64,000 bases of DNA, from assembly GCA_035041965.1 (NCBI GenBank), contig JAPYMA010000792.1, forward strand, positions 124,001 through 188,000, written 5' to 3'. Source of the DNA: Anisakis pegreffii. Lineage: Eukaryota; Nematoda; Chromadorea; Rhabditida; Anisakidae. The position numbers were made by a program, and so were the translations under genes. Below are positions 25,801-36,733 of the stretch, in pieces; position 1 is the stretch's first letter, and the number at the start of each line of letters is the position of its first letter. The notes beneath the pieces are model-generated. The model saw only the letters and a list, made by a program, of their open reading frames with translations. It was not told the DNA's origin and did no database searches.

Positions 25801-28257
25801 AACGAAGGCAACCTCAGACTGGTTTCATTATAATCAGTCGTACTGGTAGCTAGCTGTAAATGCATTGACCGGGTATTGATTCAGTCGCGTTGAGAATTTT
25901 AGTGAATGCTCTTCTATGTGAATGCTACCGCTCTAAGCATCCCTGCATATCCTATAAATCATTTCAAGTAATCACATTGGTTGATCAAGTGACTAGTCTA
26001 TGATCCCTGATGGATATCACTCTTTTTTCATCTTTTTACAAATTGTTTTCCTGATTGTGCACCAATCAATTGATCCAATTACTCATTTCATCCGCATCAC
26101 AGTGATTAATTGTTTCAATTGTTTTCCTTGTTGAAGATATGTCATTGTAGAATGCGAGATTATTAATCAGATTTCCATGTTCCGCTCATTTTTTGTGAAT
26201 CGGAACAAAATTGATTGGTCACGAGCACCCGAGTACCACTTCCTTATGAGTTATTCGATATCACATTTGTCGTTCATATTTTTACTGCACTCAGTGCTTT
26301 TCATAGGACACAAATTCGTTTCCATAATCGACTAATGCTGTCTCGAGCATTCATCACTAAGTATCCTATACGCAGTAATATTTCAGAATCCGTTATTCCA
26401 GCCGGTCTCAACTCGTTGTCGGCGAGCACGTAATTCAACTCAAGTCAGCACGAATCATACCACCAACAATTCAGCAGCGAAAATGGGTAATACGGACGTT
26501 GCACGCGAAAGTTCGAGTTGTAGTTCCGGGAGCAGTCCACCGCCCATGTCGACTGAAGATGAAAGGCATGTAAATTTGATTGATTCGTCGTTTACTCGTT
26601 TTCTGGTCATAACTTTCATTCGTTTAGTACTGTCATTTCATGAATTTTGATTGGAATATGATACCAACGGTTTCCAGCTTTTATTTTTATCATTATGAAA
26701 ATCTACCTTACGCTGAGCTAAAAATGTCACTGGACATCATTCTTTCGGCATGTTTTTTAGTAAATACATGTTAATAGATAGCGTTGATGGTAAGGGATTC
26801 AGAATGAATCTTTTTTGAACTCGAATCTGATCGAGTTGATACGAATTTCAGCGTCTCTCCTCAGAAATTGCTGCACAACTCGTCGACATTGAATGGCTAC
26901 AAAGACGTCTCAAGCAAGAAGCCACCTATAACTGCACCCAAACCAATAATCAGATCTTCGGCTATTAAAGTATGATATTGTTATTATTGCTTCGAATGCT
27001 GCTCGTTTATTTCACGATTGCACGTGGGCATCGCTATTGCTGAAGATTTTTATTGTAGACACCACTCCTTTGTTTTCACTACGATCAGACACGCTCAGAT
27101 GACCTATTAACACGGCAAATACTCAAATAAACAAGCAGTTTGATGTTGTTTCTTATCTTAGAGTTCCGAAGCTTCTTATTCTCTCGTCCAAAATATATTC
27201 ACAATGTTATGCATAACCTTAGTAGCTCAGATGGTAGGAACGTATTTAGTCCAATGAAATTCTTTACACATTGCAAAACTTGAAGTTAATGGAGTTTGAA
27301 CGAATATTATCATTGCTGCTACTTTAGATTGCTAGAGCCGACTCGAGCAGTTCGGAGCACGTAGCCAGATCACCATTCAAGCAGACATTGGCCGAAAGCG
27401 GAAGTCTGAATCGCCATCGTGAAGAATTATTTTCACCTGAGATTCGAAGACGATGTGAACTCCCGGTCTCGTCCAAGTTAGTTATTGCTGCAAGTTTGTT
27501 CTGAATGTTGTTTGATGGGCAACCAAAATTTTGAGCTGAATCAATTAGAGGAATAGAATATAAACAATTGAGAGATGAACTTTCAGACTTCGAAGTTCAT
27601 TAGCAAATCTTACGACCGATGAAAGCGACGATGGTCGTGCATCGCCTGTTGCGCCATTCATTCAGCGGTTCAATTCTAAGGTTTATTGTGAACTCATTTT
27701 TTGAATCCTGCTGATTTCTTGTACTTTTTGTTTTATCTCGATTTCCTGTTTATTTTTTCGGAGCAAATAAATTTTTTTAATGTGAGTCATTCCAGGTCAT
27801 ACAAATAAACTCGTTGGTTTCTTTCAAATGTTCGAGATGAAAACATTTTTCATTTCTTCAGAAAATTTTTACTGTTTCCAACACCACCGGAAAACCATTG
27901 CCGTTGTTAAAGTCTGAGTGAATGTGCGCTTTTGTGACGACGTTGCGAACATTTGGTTCGTATGTTCGCTTGAACCGAATCGCCGAAAAATTTGACCGTA
28001 ACGTTTTGAACTTTTAGACATCTCAGTATCGATCGTTCAATATGAAGAAGACGAGTGAACGTAATCAAAAAGTTTTGGATCAGTTAGCTCAATTGCGTGC
28101 TCAACTCAAGCAAAAACAACAACAAATGGAGAGGACGTTCGCTAAGGTTGCTGTCAATTCCAATGCTCCGATGGTCACTCGAGCTGCTCGACACAACAAT
28201 GTCACTCATTCTGATCGCAGTGCTGCAAATACTTCTGGAGAAGCTGTAGCTGTATGA
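4862..28257 (+). CDS. Large multi-exon coiled-coil protein, CCDC66/CSPP1-like (tentative)
   Basis: About 22 exons: 4862-5012, 7191-7297, 8103-8183, 13260-13370, 14107-14286, 14538-14621, 14905-15052, 15437-15553 (3' end uncertain), 15756-15868 (5' end uncertain), 16084-16248, 16318-16497, 16678-16794, 17531-17594, 17738-17903, 18384-18829, 19015-19148, 20055-20117, 26387-26569, 26865-26969, 27328-27476, 27587-27680, 28018-28257. The phases agree and the total is 3198 nt (1065 aa). The N terminus is Gln/Ser-rich, then KKKQEQWAKEK and WFPFGSPGGGAPNRK, a WAxE plus PGGGAP arrangement I associate with CCDC66-like proteins. Exons 9-13 encode a charged helical coiled coil (QVAERRRLEAQRIEDEKRE). A long Ser/Thr/Pro/Arg-rich disordered part follows, and a second coil (VLDQLAQLRAQLKQKQQQ) lies near the C terminus. 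Such proteins act at microtubules, centrosomes or cilia, which would mean sensory neurons in nematodes; that role is inferred. Large introns are 5013-7190, 8184-13259 and 20118-26386, where I see no other gene; a missed small exon is possible. Confidence 0.82.
16498..16677 (+). other. Intron with probable GC-AG splice sites
   Basis: The upstream exon reads in frame to ...ILRE and ends at GAG, followed by gctagt rather than a GT donor. The downstream exon starts after atttcag with VESLERQKQYDF in the same phase. No nearby GT donor keeps the frame: the closest, four bases further on, leads straight into a TGA. A GC-AG intron is the simplest reading. Confidence 0.6.
18264..18324. repeat. Intronic inverted repeat (hairpin)
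   Basis: Two 20-base arms at 18264-18283 and 18305-18324 pair at 18 of 20 positions around a 21-base AT-rich loop. The repeat lies in the intron 17904-18383 of the large coiled-coil gene. It could be a small MITE or palindrome remnant or an RNA hairpin; nothing further can be said from sequence. Confidence 0.7.
22849..22877. repeat. TTA microsatellite
   Basis: About ten uninterrupted copies of a TTA/ATT unit inside the 6.3-kb intron 20118-26386. Confidence 0.9.
23145..23174. repeat. Short inverted repeat
   Basis: Arms gtgttcactcaa (23145-23156) and ttgagtaaacac (23163-23174) pair at 11 of 12 positions around a six-base loop. Intronic; no function is suggested. Confidence 0.55.
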
Positions 28258-30649
28258 ATGAATGTCACAGAGAACGGATTGATTGTGCATATGTAGTAAA
28301 TGGTTTGCCTTGAATCATGCAACTGAATACTAAAGATGATACGAGCAATAGTATTGATGTTAACTGATTTAGCCCACAACTTCGAACTGTAGTATTAGCC
28401 GGGATAATTATAAGCCGAAGAATTTCCAGAATGGTTCTATAGTAGAATTTTGATTGTTCCATTTGTATTGTTTTTGTTTCAAATTCTCAACATTTGAGGA
28501 GGTATTTTTAGAATTCTTAGTTTTGAACACTCATTTAGTTTGAGTTCATTGATCGTGATGCATTGAGAATGGCGATGTGAAGTGTCCTTTTGCTTGTCAA
28601 CATCACAACTATAGGCGAGTTCGTTATCGATTGAAGCTCTGAAAAACCAGATTATTGAAGCGATAACACACCGCATTCAGCAGCCACGAGGATTTGGAAT
28701 GTGAGGGAGCTGAGCTGCTTCACTCTGCTTTCGGCACTGTTTGGTGGTTATTTTTGGATGCATTTTCATTCGCATGAGAGAATTTTCTTTGACATCACTG
28801 AATTCGCTTAGCTGTTCACTACATTCATCCGTATCGTTTCGAAGTTGCTAATTCAAGAATCACATGCACATCACTCTTTGTTATCGGCAAGTGAATTATC
28901 GCGCTATGGTCAATTATCGTCTTCCCATTTGTACTTTGTGAAAAGCTTTCTGCCTCGTTTCCATATTTTCAATTACCATTCAATTTCAGCTTTTTACTGC
29001 TTCTTTATCTGCACATTTATGTACGTACAGTTTAGTACTTTTTCTATGGTTTCACTCGATTTTATAAAATCAAATTTTGAAAACCGCATTCCAGATATGT
29101 AATTTGAAATGCAACTAACATTCCCTTTTTATTTCATCTCTTTCCTATTTTTTGCTATTCAAAACTACTTTCATTGTGTTCAGTTGGTCATTTCCTTAGG
29201 CTTTGCATGGCCGGGCAATACAACTCTCTGAAAATTTGAGAGGATTTTGCTTTGCGAACATTTCGACATCCTTGAAATAATGTTTTTTTTTGTTCCGAAA
29301 TTTTCATTTTCTTCTAGTAGATCTATTGAGCTATTAGACCTCACGACTGTATTAGATTCCATTGTATTATATAGGTGTTTGAATGGGAAACGTTAACTTT
29401 TCTTAGTAAATCGCTTCTCAAATATATATTTATATATACGAAGAAATAAATGCCTTTGCAATAAACGCGTATTATTTATGTATGATAAATGCAACAATTT
29501 TTGTGTCTATCGAGTTTTATTCTATCTCATTCATATTGTATTTCTATTCCTTGTAAGAACAACTCCATTCGTTCCATTTGTAAGCAGTCTCTGTCCAGTT
29601 CTCGGTTCTCCCTCCATGGTTCCTCTCAAAAATTCACGAAAAAGCCATCATCTTCCCGTATCGAACGCAAAAACAAAATTTATTTATCTACCGAAAGTAC
29701 CGAAGCGATAAGAAAAAAACATGGAATGTAGCCAGGTTGTGAGCTTGTTATTGCTTTTAAGTCTGTTATTGGATGTATTGTTTATCCAGCACGTCTGTGC
29801 ACTCTATGGGGTTCGTCTTCATTGAATGAACAATATTCTTCACGCCTTTGTACGATTTCGTCACTTCTAACTATCTATTACGAAGTATATTATGTATGTT
29901 TTATTCAAAAATCGACTTTTTAAAATGTGAATTTTTGATGATTTTTCGCATTTTCTCTCGTTTCATCGGATTTCACGTTTCATTTCGCTTTCAAATTTTA
30001 TTCACTTCGCTCATTGCCCATTGTTTTTTAAAACTTTTCCAAAATCCTCGTTATCTCCCACTAGAATACAAACGATCCCACTGTTCATTGAGTAACTGAA
30101 ACGTTCATCTTTACATCCCCACATTATTCGATCATTCCATGCATTTTGATTGTTATGAGGACATTTGGCTGAGAAAATTTGAACGATGTAACAAATTTCG
30201 GAAAATTCTCATTGACGGAAACAGTTCTTTCGTTGTTGAGTCTTCTAGAGACACCGACTTCATGAGATGTCGCTTTCCGGATTTCATCGTTATTCTTATT
30301 TCGGCTATCAAGTTGAGGTCATTGAGAAGATAGATTGACTCTAATCATCCTCGAACTTCATCACTCAGAATTAATACTGAATCGATTTCTCGGCGAAAAG
30401 TCTGTCATTCAGCTGAATTATTTCATCATTTGTTCATTTGGGTTCTCTGCAAATATTTTCTTCCTATAAAGTATTGTTCATATGAATAAAGTTCTCCACT
30501 TATGACCAGTAAAGTGTTCATAAGGAATCGATAAAAGTGGCATATTCTGAAGGGAGCCCGCACCGTGGTTGTGTTCACTTCGGATCGCATTATTACTTTA
30601 TTACCCAATGAATCATCCTTTCGTGAAAGGTGAGTGGTGTAATGCAAAA
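28258..30649. other. 3' flank and intergenic stretch
   Basis: No gene was recognised. Two AATAAA hexamers at 29446-29451 and 29460-29465 are candidate polyadenylation signals for the large upstream gene, although they lie about 1.2 kb after its stop codon. The rest is AT-rich, with only short open frames lacking protein character. Confidence 0.45.
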
Positions 30650-31089
30650 CAGTGTTGTGCGGGGACGGAAAGAAAGTCGGGGACGAGGACAGTCTCCGAA
30701 AATGGCCACGGCTCGAAAATGGTCGGGGACGGGGAGTTTCGGCGAAAAAAACTCACTCTCATTTCCATCCCCGAAATTCTTCGAACACTTCCCAACATTT
30801 CACTGTTCATTAACTTGTGAACGGAATGCTCAGAAAGTCCTCGTCGTGACTCATAACAACGTGTTAACGATAGCACTTATGAACATTTCAGTACCTCTCG
30901 AAAATTTAATTTTTTCCAGGGAATTTCGGGGAGACTTCCCAAAATTTTGGGGAGCCTTCCCGAAATTTCAGGGAGCGCCGATAATTCCGGAGAAGTTGAG
31001 GACATTTCGGGGACGGGGACTGTCTCCGAAAATGGCCGCGACTCCAAGAAGGTCAGGGACGAGGATTCAGGACTCCTCGCACAACACTA
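30650..31089. mobile_element. hAT-like non-autonomous element (MITE), 440 bp
   Basis: Terminal inverted repeats: left cagtgttgtgcgggga (30650-30665), right tcctcgcacaacacta (31074-31089), pairing at 14 of 16 positions. They open with YAGTG, as hAT ends do. The eight flanking bases are atgcaaaa on the left and ctgcaaac on the right, sharing the core tgcaaa, consistent with a decayed 8-bp target duplication. The interior is strikingly GC-rich for this region and holds two diverged copies of a segment of about 60 bp (near 30675-30740 and 31005-31065) built on ggggacgggga and tctccgaaaatggcc. No transposase is encoded; open frames of 158 and 115 codons across it look fortuitous. The element lies about 165 bp before the ATG of the next gene. 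Confidence 0.8.
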
Positions 31090-31253
31090 CTGCAAACAAC
31101 GACTAAACCCCCATTTTGCGATGACAACTTTATTCGAAAGTAATGGTTACGCTCGCGTATCCAGCTTGTTCATGAGCACTGAACTTAACATTTTGTTTTC
31201 GAAATCGACACATCAAGCACAATTTTGTGTGAGAATTATAGACGAGGCAGTCA

Positions 31254-33812
31254 ATGAATGTGGATGCGAAACCATCTCGAGTGTCGGCATATGAAAGGCT
31301 GCTTGGTATATGGACCATTTTGTTCATTTATGTGATTGGATTGTATTATTCGTTTGTTGAGTTCATCAAGGACAACTTCTGGATACGTCGTCGTTACAAT
31401 ACCTATTCTCAGGTATTATTTCGACAAGTTATTTGTGACGCAGAAACGACCCGGCAAGTGCGACTCCAAGCATCGCATAGCCCAGATTAGAAGGTTCAGG
31501 CAACGAAGTTTTGTTGTCGTTGAACCAAAAACGATACATCTATTCAATATGTTTATCTGCCTGCCTTAAAATGTTAATGTACGTGATTTGATGACCGCCG
31601 TCCATATGATCATTGTCACTGATCCGAACTCGCGAACGAACTTGTAATGCCAGAGGAAAGTAACTGCCAGAGCAGAGCGTTTTGATTTCGGATGAGCCAA
31701 GTCTGGTAGTAACGGTCTTACTGGCTCAGTGGCTTTTATTATTAACTTAAAGATTCTTGTGATTTCGAAGGTGAACGTGATTATTTTAGAAATTAGAGAG
31801 TGAAATTACATCGAGTGAATTTCTACATGACAGTTTATCAAGGCAAAAAGCTTGTGCTGTTGTGACAGGCGCGAGTGGGACTATTGGTATAGAAGTACGT
31901 AAGTGTGTTGTAAATTTAAAAGTTTATCGCTCTACGCTGGAATCGTATTATTCGAGATGTATTTATCAACGATGCTATCAGTTCTATGTATTTATTTCAG
32001 CAGTACATAAACGTTTCAAAATGCTAATCCACAGTTCGTGATCTCGATCAAATTTGATTCAAATTGAACAAAATAATGAAGTCAATATTCACTTCAATGC
32101 TCATCTCTTCGATACTCCATATGCCTTTATTCAGATCGTTCGACTGCTCTTGAAACTTGGGTTTCGAGTTGAAGCATTAGCTGATCAAGAAGGCGATTTG
32201 CTAACAGTGGAAGACAGTGAACGTCTCAATGCTCATATCTTCGATATCTCCGATTTTGAGAAGGTCATTTTCCCTGTTGCTCATCCATCTTTTATCAGTT
32301 TCAAATGCTCTTTCTGATCGAATAACACAAAGATAGTTTAAGGTGAAGATGGCTGTCGATGAAATCAGAACAGCTGCACCGAATGGAGTCAGTTTAATAG
32401 TTTGCAATGCCGGAGTTATGCTCCATCCGTATAAGGTTCGTCAATAAATTCGAATTCTTGACAAAAACACCATTCTACGCAGCTTTCCATTCGTATGATC
32501 ACATACACAGTCGAGCTGTGCTTAAACTAAACCAATAATTACGAGTGAGATAAGCAACCGTATAAGACTCTGAATGAACCTTTGTTGTATCTAAATATTT
32601 GACAGGTGAACCGGTGGGGATATGAGCACCATATGGCTGTCAATGTGCTGTCGCATGCACTGCTCGTTGATCTGCTTCTTTCACACATCGAACCCATTCA
32701 TCACCAGTTGCGTATCGTTTTTGTATCCTCAACAACTGCTCATGCTGGCTATATTGATCCAAAAGTTCCACTCAGTAGGGATATGCTTTCATTTTTAAAA
32801 TTTTGTCAATCATTCATGCACAACAAACAAAACTGGATGAATAAACGGACTGTTGTCACAGTTGTTTATTTTGACTTAGTGTTCATATGAACTCGTTTAG
32901 CGTTTTTAATTTGTTGTTTGTTCAGAAGATCTCTTCAATCGATATGTTAACGGTTATCAAGCATATGCTGATTCAAAGCTTTTGGTTGCATTCTATGCTG
33001 AGGAGCTGCATCAGTAAGTTTTGTTTCAAGCAAACCAATAATGTTACATTGAAGGAGACTCTATAGTTGTCGACGATTAAAAAGTATAGTTTCAAAATCA
33101 AAACCAATCTTATTTTGTATTTTTTGTTCCAGTTCTTCATCAAAACCGATAAAACTTGCCGGGAAGCTCGAAATGCTCGAGAATTTTCAAACACCTTGGA
33201 ACATTTTAGTTATCTTCTCGAGCAGTGTAGTGATCGATCCGGAGGTGATAATGATAGTGAAACTGATTGGATAAAAGTATGTTCTGTGCATCCTGGTTGT
33301 GTATCTGGTGGTCTCTACAGATACACCTGTTATCCTTTCAGGGTGTTAATCAACCGAATTTTGCCATCATTTCTAAGGTTGGGTTTGTTTTCTAAAAAAG
33401 TTGTTTTTGTTATTTTCGTAACCTTTTGAGTTGTATGTTCTTATTCGATTATGACATATTGACTCCGAAGTAGAAGTTTACTAGAATTCTGTGACCGTGT
33501 TTTAAAATGTTAGTTGAATTCGTCGACAGCTTCGGTATGTAAGTACTACACTGTGAATTTTAATATCAGCACACTGAAGTGAAAATTCCGTTTTTTCTGG
33601 TTTCATCATTCTATTTCCTTGTAAATTCTCAGAGTTCTCATTTTAGAAGTGCATCAGTTTCTGCTCTTGAAGTGCTTGCCACAGTGTTCAGTGATCATCT
33701 GAAGGGAGGCTCTTATTACGAGCGTATGGAGCCAGTCAGGCTGAAAGCTGAAATACCTCATACAACAAGACAAAAAGTTTTTGAACTCATCAGACAAGCT
33801 ATTAAAATCTGA
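31254..33812 (+). CDS. Membrane-anchored short-chain dehydrogenase/reductase (DHRSX/RDH-like)
   Basis: Eight exons with matching phases: 31254-31412, 31790-31894, 32135-32263, 32343-32435, 32606-32774, 32926-33013, 33210-33377, 33647-33812, giving about 327 aa. The product is an NAD(P)(H)-dependent oxidoreductase of the classical SDR fold; the substrate is unknown (lipid, retinoid or steroid-type in relatives). Visible motifs: an N-terminal hydrophobic anchor (LLGIWTILFIYVIGLYY), cofactor-binding TGASGTIG, structural CNAGVM, catalytic Ser in VFVSSTTAHAGY, catalytic YADSK (YxxxK) and the SDR VHPGCVSGGL motif. The anchor suggests an ER or lipid-droplet membrane location. The exon 7 acceptor at 33209 was chosen because it keeps the phase; an upstream acceptor at about 33132 would shift the frame. 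The gene is convergent with the phosphatase gene 313 bp downstream. A transposon remnant lies just upstream and may affect its promoter. Confidence 0.9.
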
Positions 33813-33968
33813 TCATATATCTGAAATTTTACGATTGCTCAAGTTGTTTCTGATCTAATTGTCTGTAAAAACATGTTTCTGAATCGATTGCACGTAAACA
33901 AACGATTATAACAGTGATCGAAAGCATTTATGTTTACAAAGATGAATATCACTGAGGCAAGTTGTCAG

Positions 33969-34025
33969 GGACAACTGTCCGACGGGTATTTATTCGGGTT
34001 CAGTTGCCTCCGGAGGCAGTTGTCC
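33969..34025. repeat. Nested inverted repeat between convergent genes
   Basis: ggacaactgtcc (33969-33980) is matched by ggcagttgtcc (34015-34025) in inverted orientation, and a perfect 12-base palindrome gcctccggaggc lies at 34006-34017. The structure falls in the 313-bp gap between two convergent genes. A TTTATT at 33989-33994 (AATAAA on the minus strand) inside it is a plausible polyadenylation signal for the minus-strand gene. Confidence 0.5.
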
Positions 34026-34125
34026 GGATACCGAGAAACTGATTATGTATAGAATGAGAAAGAGAAGTGATAAGTGAATGATCGACGACTGAAATGTCAA
34101 GAATCACTTGGTAGGGCACTGTCTG

Positions 34126-36066
34126 CTAAAGTAACTGTCTTCGAAGAGTATCGAAGTCGTATACTAACCATGGAGCACCCTTCCTAACACTATCACGAAC
34201 CTGCAATTTTACATACAACAGTTGCAATCTTAGAAAATTGAACATTCTTCGTCCTGATTCTAAAAAGTTTTGTGAGTTCGAAAACTTGAAGTCTTTTACC
34301 TGATTACCGCCGAATCCAATGAACGTATCCGCTGGTGGCGAAGCTTCCATATCAGTTGCGCCATCGCCAATCATCACTAGGTTCTCGTAGCCCATCCTAG
34401 AAGGATTATCACTTGGGTGACTTTGAAACTGATGTTTGAAAGCAGCTAGATTGCATCATATAGTTTTACCTACCTGCGTTTTAGGAGACCACAAACACCG
34501 GCTTTACCGACTGTCTTTGAACCTGAATCGCTCGTTAGTTCGTTTGTATCAAAACCAGCATAAGCACCGTTCCTATCGAAAAGAATTTCATTTCCGAACA
34601 CGTTCTCTCTCGGAATTTTTAGCAGACGTGCGATTGGCATTATCAGAGGACGAAATCCACCTGATACCTGAAACAACAAAGCTTGAATTAGATCTGAATG
34701 AAAAAAACTATCAAATACAACAATTAAAACTAGCGAACGATTTCCTGGAACAGAAAAAGAAGGATTTGTGGAACAGACTATCTGTCTACAGTGTCAGCTA
34801 ATTGGTGTTGTTATAGTAGGACTCAAAGAGATGGTGTGGTGCTTCGTGTCATCGTTTTAAAATGGTAATGTTACAGTTTTCACGGAAAAATGATTCATGC
34901 ACGAAACCTTACCATATCTTCTTCTATAATTCCTTTTCTCTTCAGCAACTATCCCTATCCTCCCTCAATGTCTCCTTAAAAAATCGGGGAATTGATATTT
35001 TCTGAGTGTTTGCTATTCAACGAACTGCGCGATCTACCTTTCCAACAAGATTGAACCTACGATGTAAACGTCAACTTGACGTCTTCGCAATTCGGCAACA
35101 AGTTCAACAATTCCAGGAGTGACTCGAGGTGGATGCTTGCGAGCGAACGCCTCAACTTGCTTCAACGTTGGTCGCATTATATTCAACCGCTTCGTTAGCG
35201 ACTCTCGAAATGTCATTGAGCCATTCATTGCGATTTGTGTACATTTCGCTATCTCTTCACCAACACCCAAAAACGCGGCCAATTCATCGATTAGTTCATC
35301 CTGAATTATGCAAATTCAATAATGGGTTCTTTTCGATAGCACGGTCCCTTCGGATGGGTGACTAAGATCCCAGGCGTTAGGCAATGCCCGGGATTTGCTC
35401 TGGCTAAGATTTTCATGGGGAGTTACAATAAAGATCAAGAATTCGACGAAGTTTCAGGTTCATTTTACGCCTTATTTTGACTAATACTTAAATAGCCCTT
35501 AAATAGCCAAACATATAATTGAATCGATGTACCTGACATATAGTTGAGTCGACATCAAAACATACAGCATCTGCATTTTGCCATATTCTTTTCGCGGTGT
35601 TCTCACGTTCCAATTCATTCTTATCGTTCACTAAAGAGAACGCAGTACGAGCAGCTGATGAAGGTAACTGGTTTTGTTGTGGTATTCCTGGACCCATTGT
35701 TGAGGTTATTGCACTCGATTGAGCTGTAGAATTTATGAGCAATGAGAAGGGAACTGAAAATTATTTGTTTTCAATTCCTCGTTTCTTCATAAATTCAATT
35801 TCAGAACATTTCGAATTGTCTGTAGTCTTTTGAAGTGCTAATTTATACAACATACGTTTTATGTGACGAATATTGCAACACGCGATTATTCGTATCAATC
35901 GATTCCAACGAAGACTCACCAGTGGTATGTTGGTTCTTAGAAAGACGTAACGAGTGAAAAGGAATGAAGTCGTTGTTAGAGTTCAGTGAATTGTGCTCCT
36001 ACCTGAAAATGGAGATGAAATACTGATGGTGAGGAACACTGTGAGGAACGGCGTACGATAGTTCAT
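34126..36066 (-). CDS. PSPH: Phosphoserine phosphatase
   Basis: Six exons on the minus strand: 36003-36066, 35533-35723, 35061-35300, 34474-34667, 34300-34396, 34126-34200, totalling 861 nt (286 aa) with all phases matching. The enzyme removes phosphate from O-phospho-L-serine in the last step of serine synthesis (HAD superfamily). Motifs: FDVDST (nucleophile Asp and general acid Asp), GSMTFRESLTKRL substrate cap, VDVYI joined to VSGGFRP (HAD motif II Ser), GKAGVCGLLK (Lys motif III) and MIGDGATDMEA with PPADTFIGFGG (Mg-binding motif IV). The catalytic part matches the usual size of about 225 aa. The first exon adds a signal-peptide-like leader (MNYRTPFLTVFLTISISS), and the mature part starts with an extra Ser/Gln-rich segment. 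An internal Met (MGPGIPQQNQ) in exon 2 could give a cytosolic form. The gene converges on the dehydrogenase gene. Confidence 0.93.
35351..35394 (+). other. GC-rich hairpin with 5S-like motif, in an intron of the phosphatase gene
   Basis: cggatgggtgac (35351-35362) resembles the internal promoter region of 5S rRNA. It is followed by a stem formed by atcccaggc (35367-35375) and gcccgggat (35386-35394), pairing at 8 of 9 positions. The rest of a 5S gene is absent, so this is at best a fragment or a 5S-derived SINE piece; chance resemblance is equally possible. Confidence 0.2.
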
Positions 36067-36684
36067 CAGCGCATAGTCGACGACAGTTTTTCAGTAGGCG
36101 GCGGATAGAACAAATGCGACAATAATCATGTTTTCAGAAAGCTTGTTTTTGTTTTAAAGACTGTTTGCTGCAAACTGAATGTGACAAGTTTTCCATCTTC
36201 ATCGCTAGCAATCGTTGAATGCAATTTACCGGACGCGAACGTTTGGTAGTAAGTCAATGGAATAAATGTAAAATAGTGTAAGTGACAGCAAATCGAGGAA
36301 GCATATGTAGATTCTTTGCAAGCAAGCGTCGTAGATTAGTTTGACATTTATTCACCAAATTTATTCTTCTGGTGATGTCAGTTCTGATTGAGAATTTATT
36401 CACCGTCGAAAATTGTTTAAAATGTCATTTAACACTGATGGTGTTGCAAACGAATTGTTATGAAGCACAATGAATGTGCTCAATTGTCGATGAAACAGCA
36501 TCGATTGCACCGCATTGCGATCGTTAGTGAATGTTTATGACGCTCATCACAACAGATTGTAGCATTGTGCCTACTGTCGTTCAGTTACTTTACAAATGAT
36601 AAACACATTATCATCGTCACTGCATTTGTTCTAATGCAATTTACGTTCAGCTGTTGAACTAGAACAAAAACTTTATGCTAATGC

Positions 36685-36733
36685 CTATTAAACATTCGTT
36701 CGTAATGAAGCGTTACGAACGAATGTTTAATAG
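36685..36733. repeat. Perfect inverted repeat, 21-bp arms, 7-base loop
   Basis: Arms at 36685-36705 and 36713-36733 are exact reverse complements around the loop tgaagcg. Pairing resumes imperfectly outside, with tatgct (left, near 36674) against agcata (right, near 36739), giving a possible stem of about 30 bp. It is about 620 bp upstream of the phosphatase gene start. It could be a tiny MITE, a cruciform or a small-RNA hairpin. Confidence 0.85.

Noticed and set aside
27218..27245. tRNA-like A-box (tagctcagatggtagga)
   Set aside because: No B-box (GTTCGA-type) follows within 80 bases and no acceptor stem can be formed; it lies in an intron of the coiled-coil gene.
30630..31106. 158-codon open frame
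   Set aside because: It spans the MITE from end to end; the low-complexity product comes from the GC-rich repeats rather than a gene.
34436..34801. 121-codon plus-strand frame with a coiled-coil-like tail
   Set aside because: Antisense to a phosphoserine phosphatase exon and its intron; no splice or family support.
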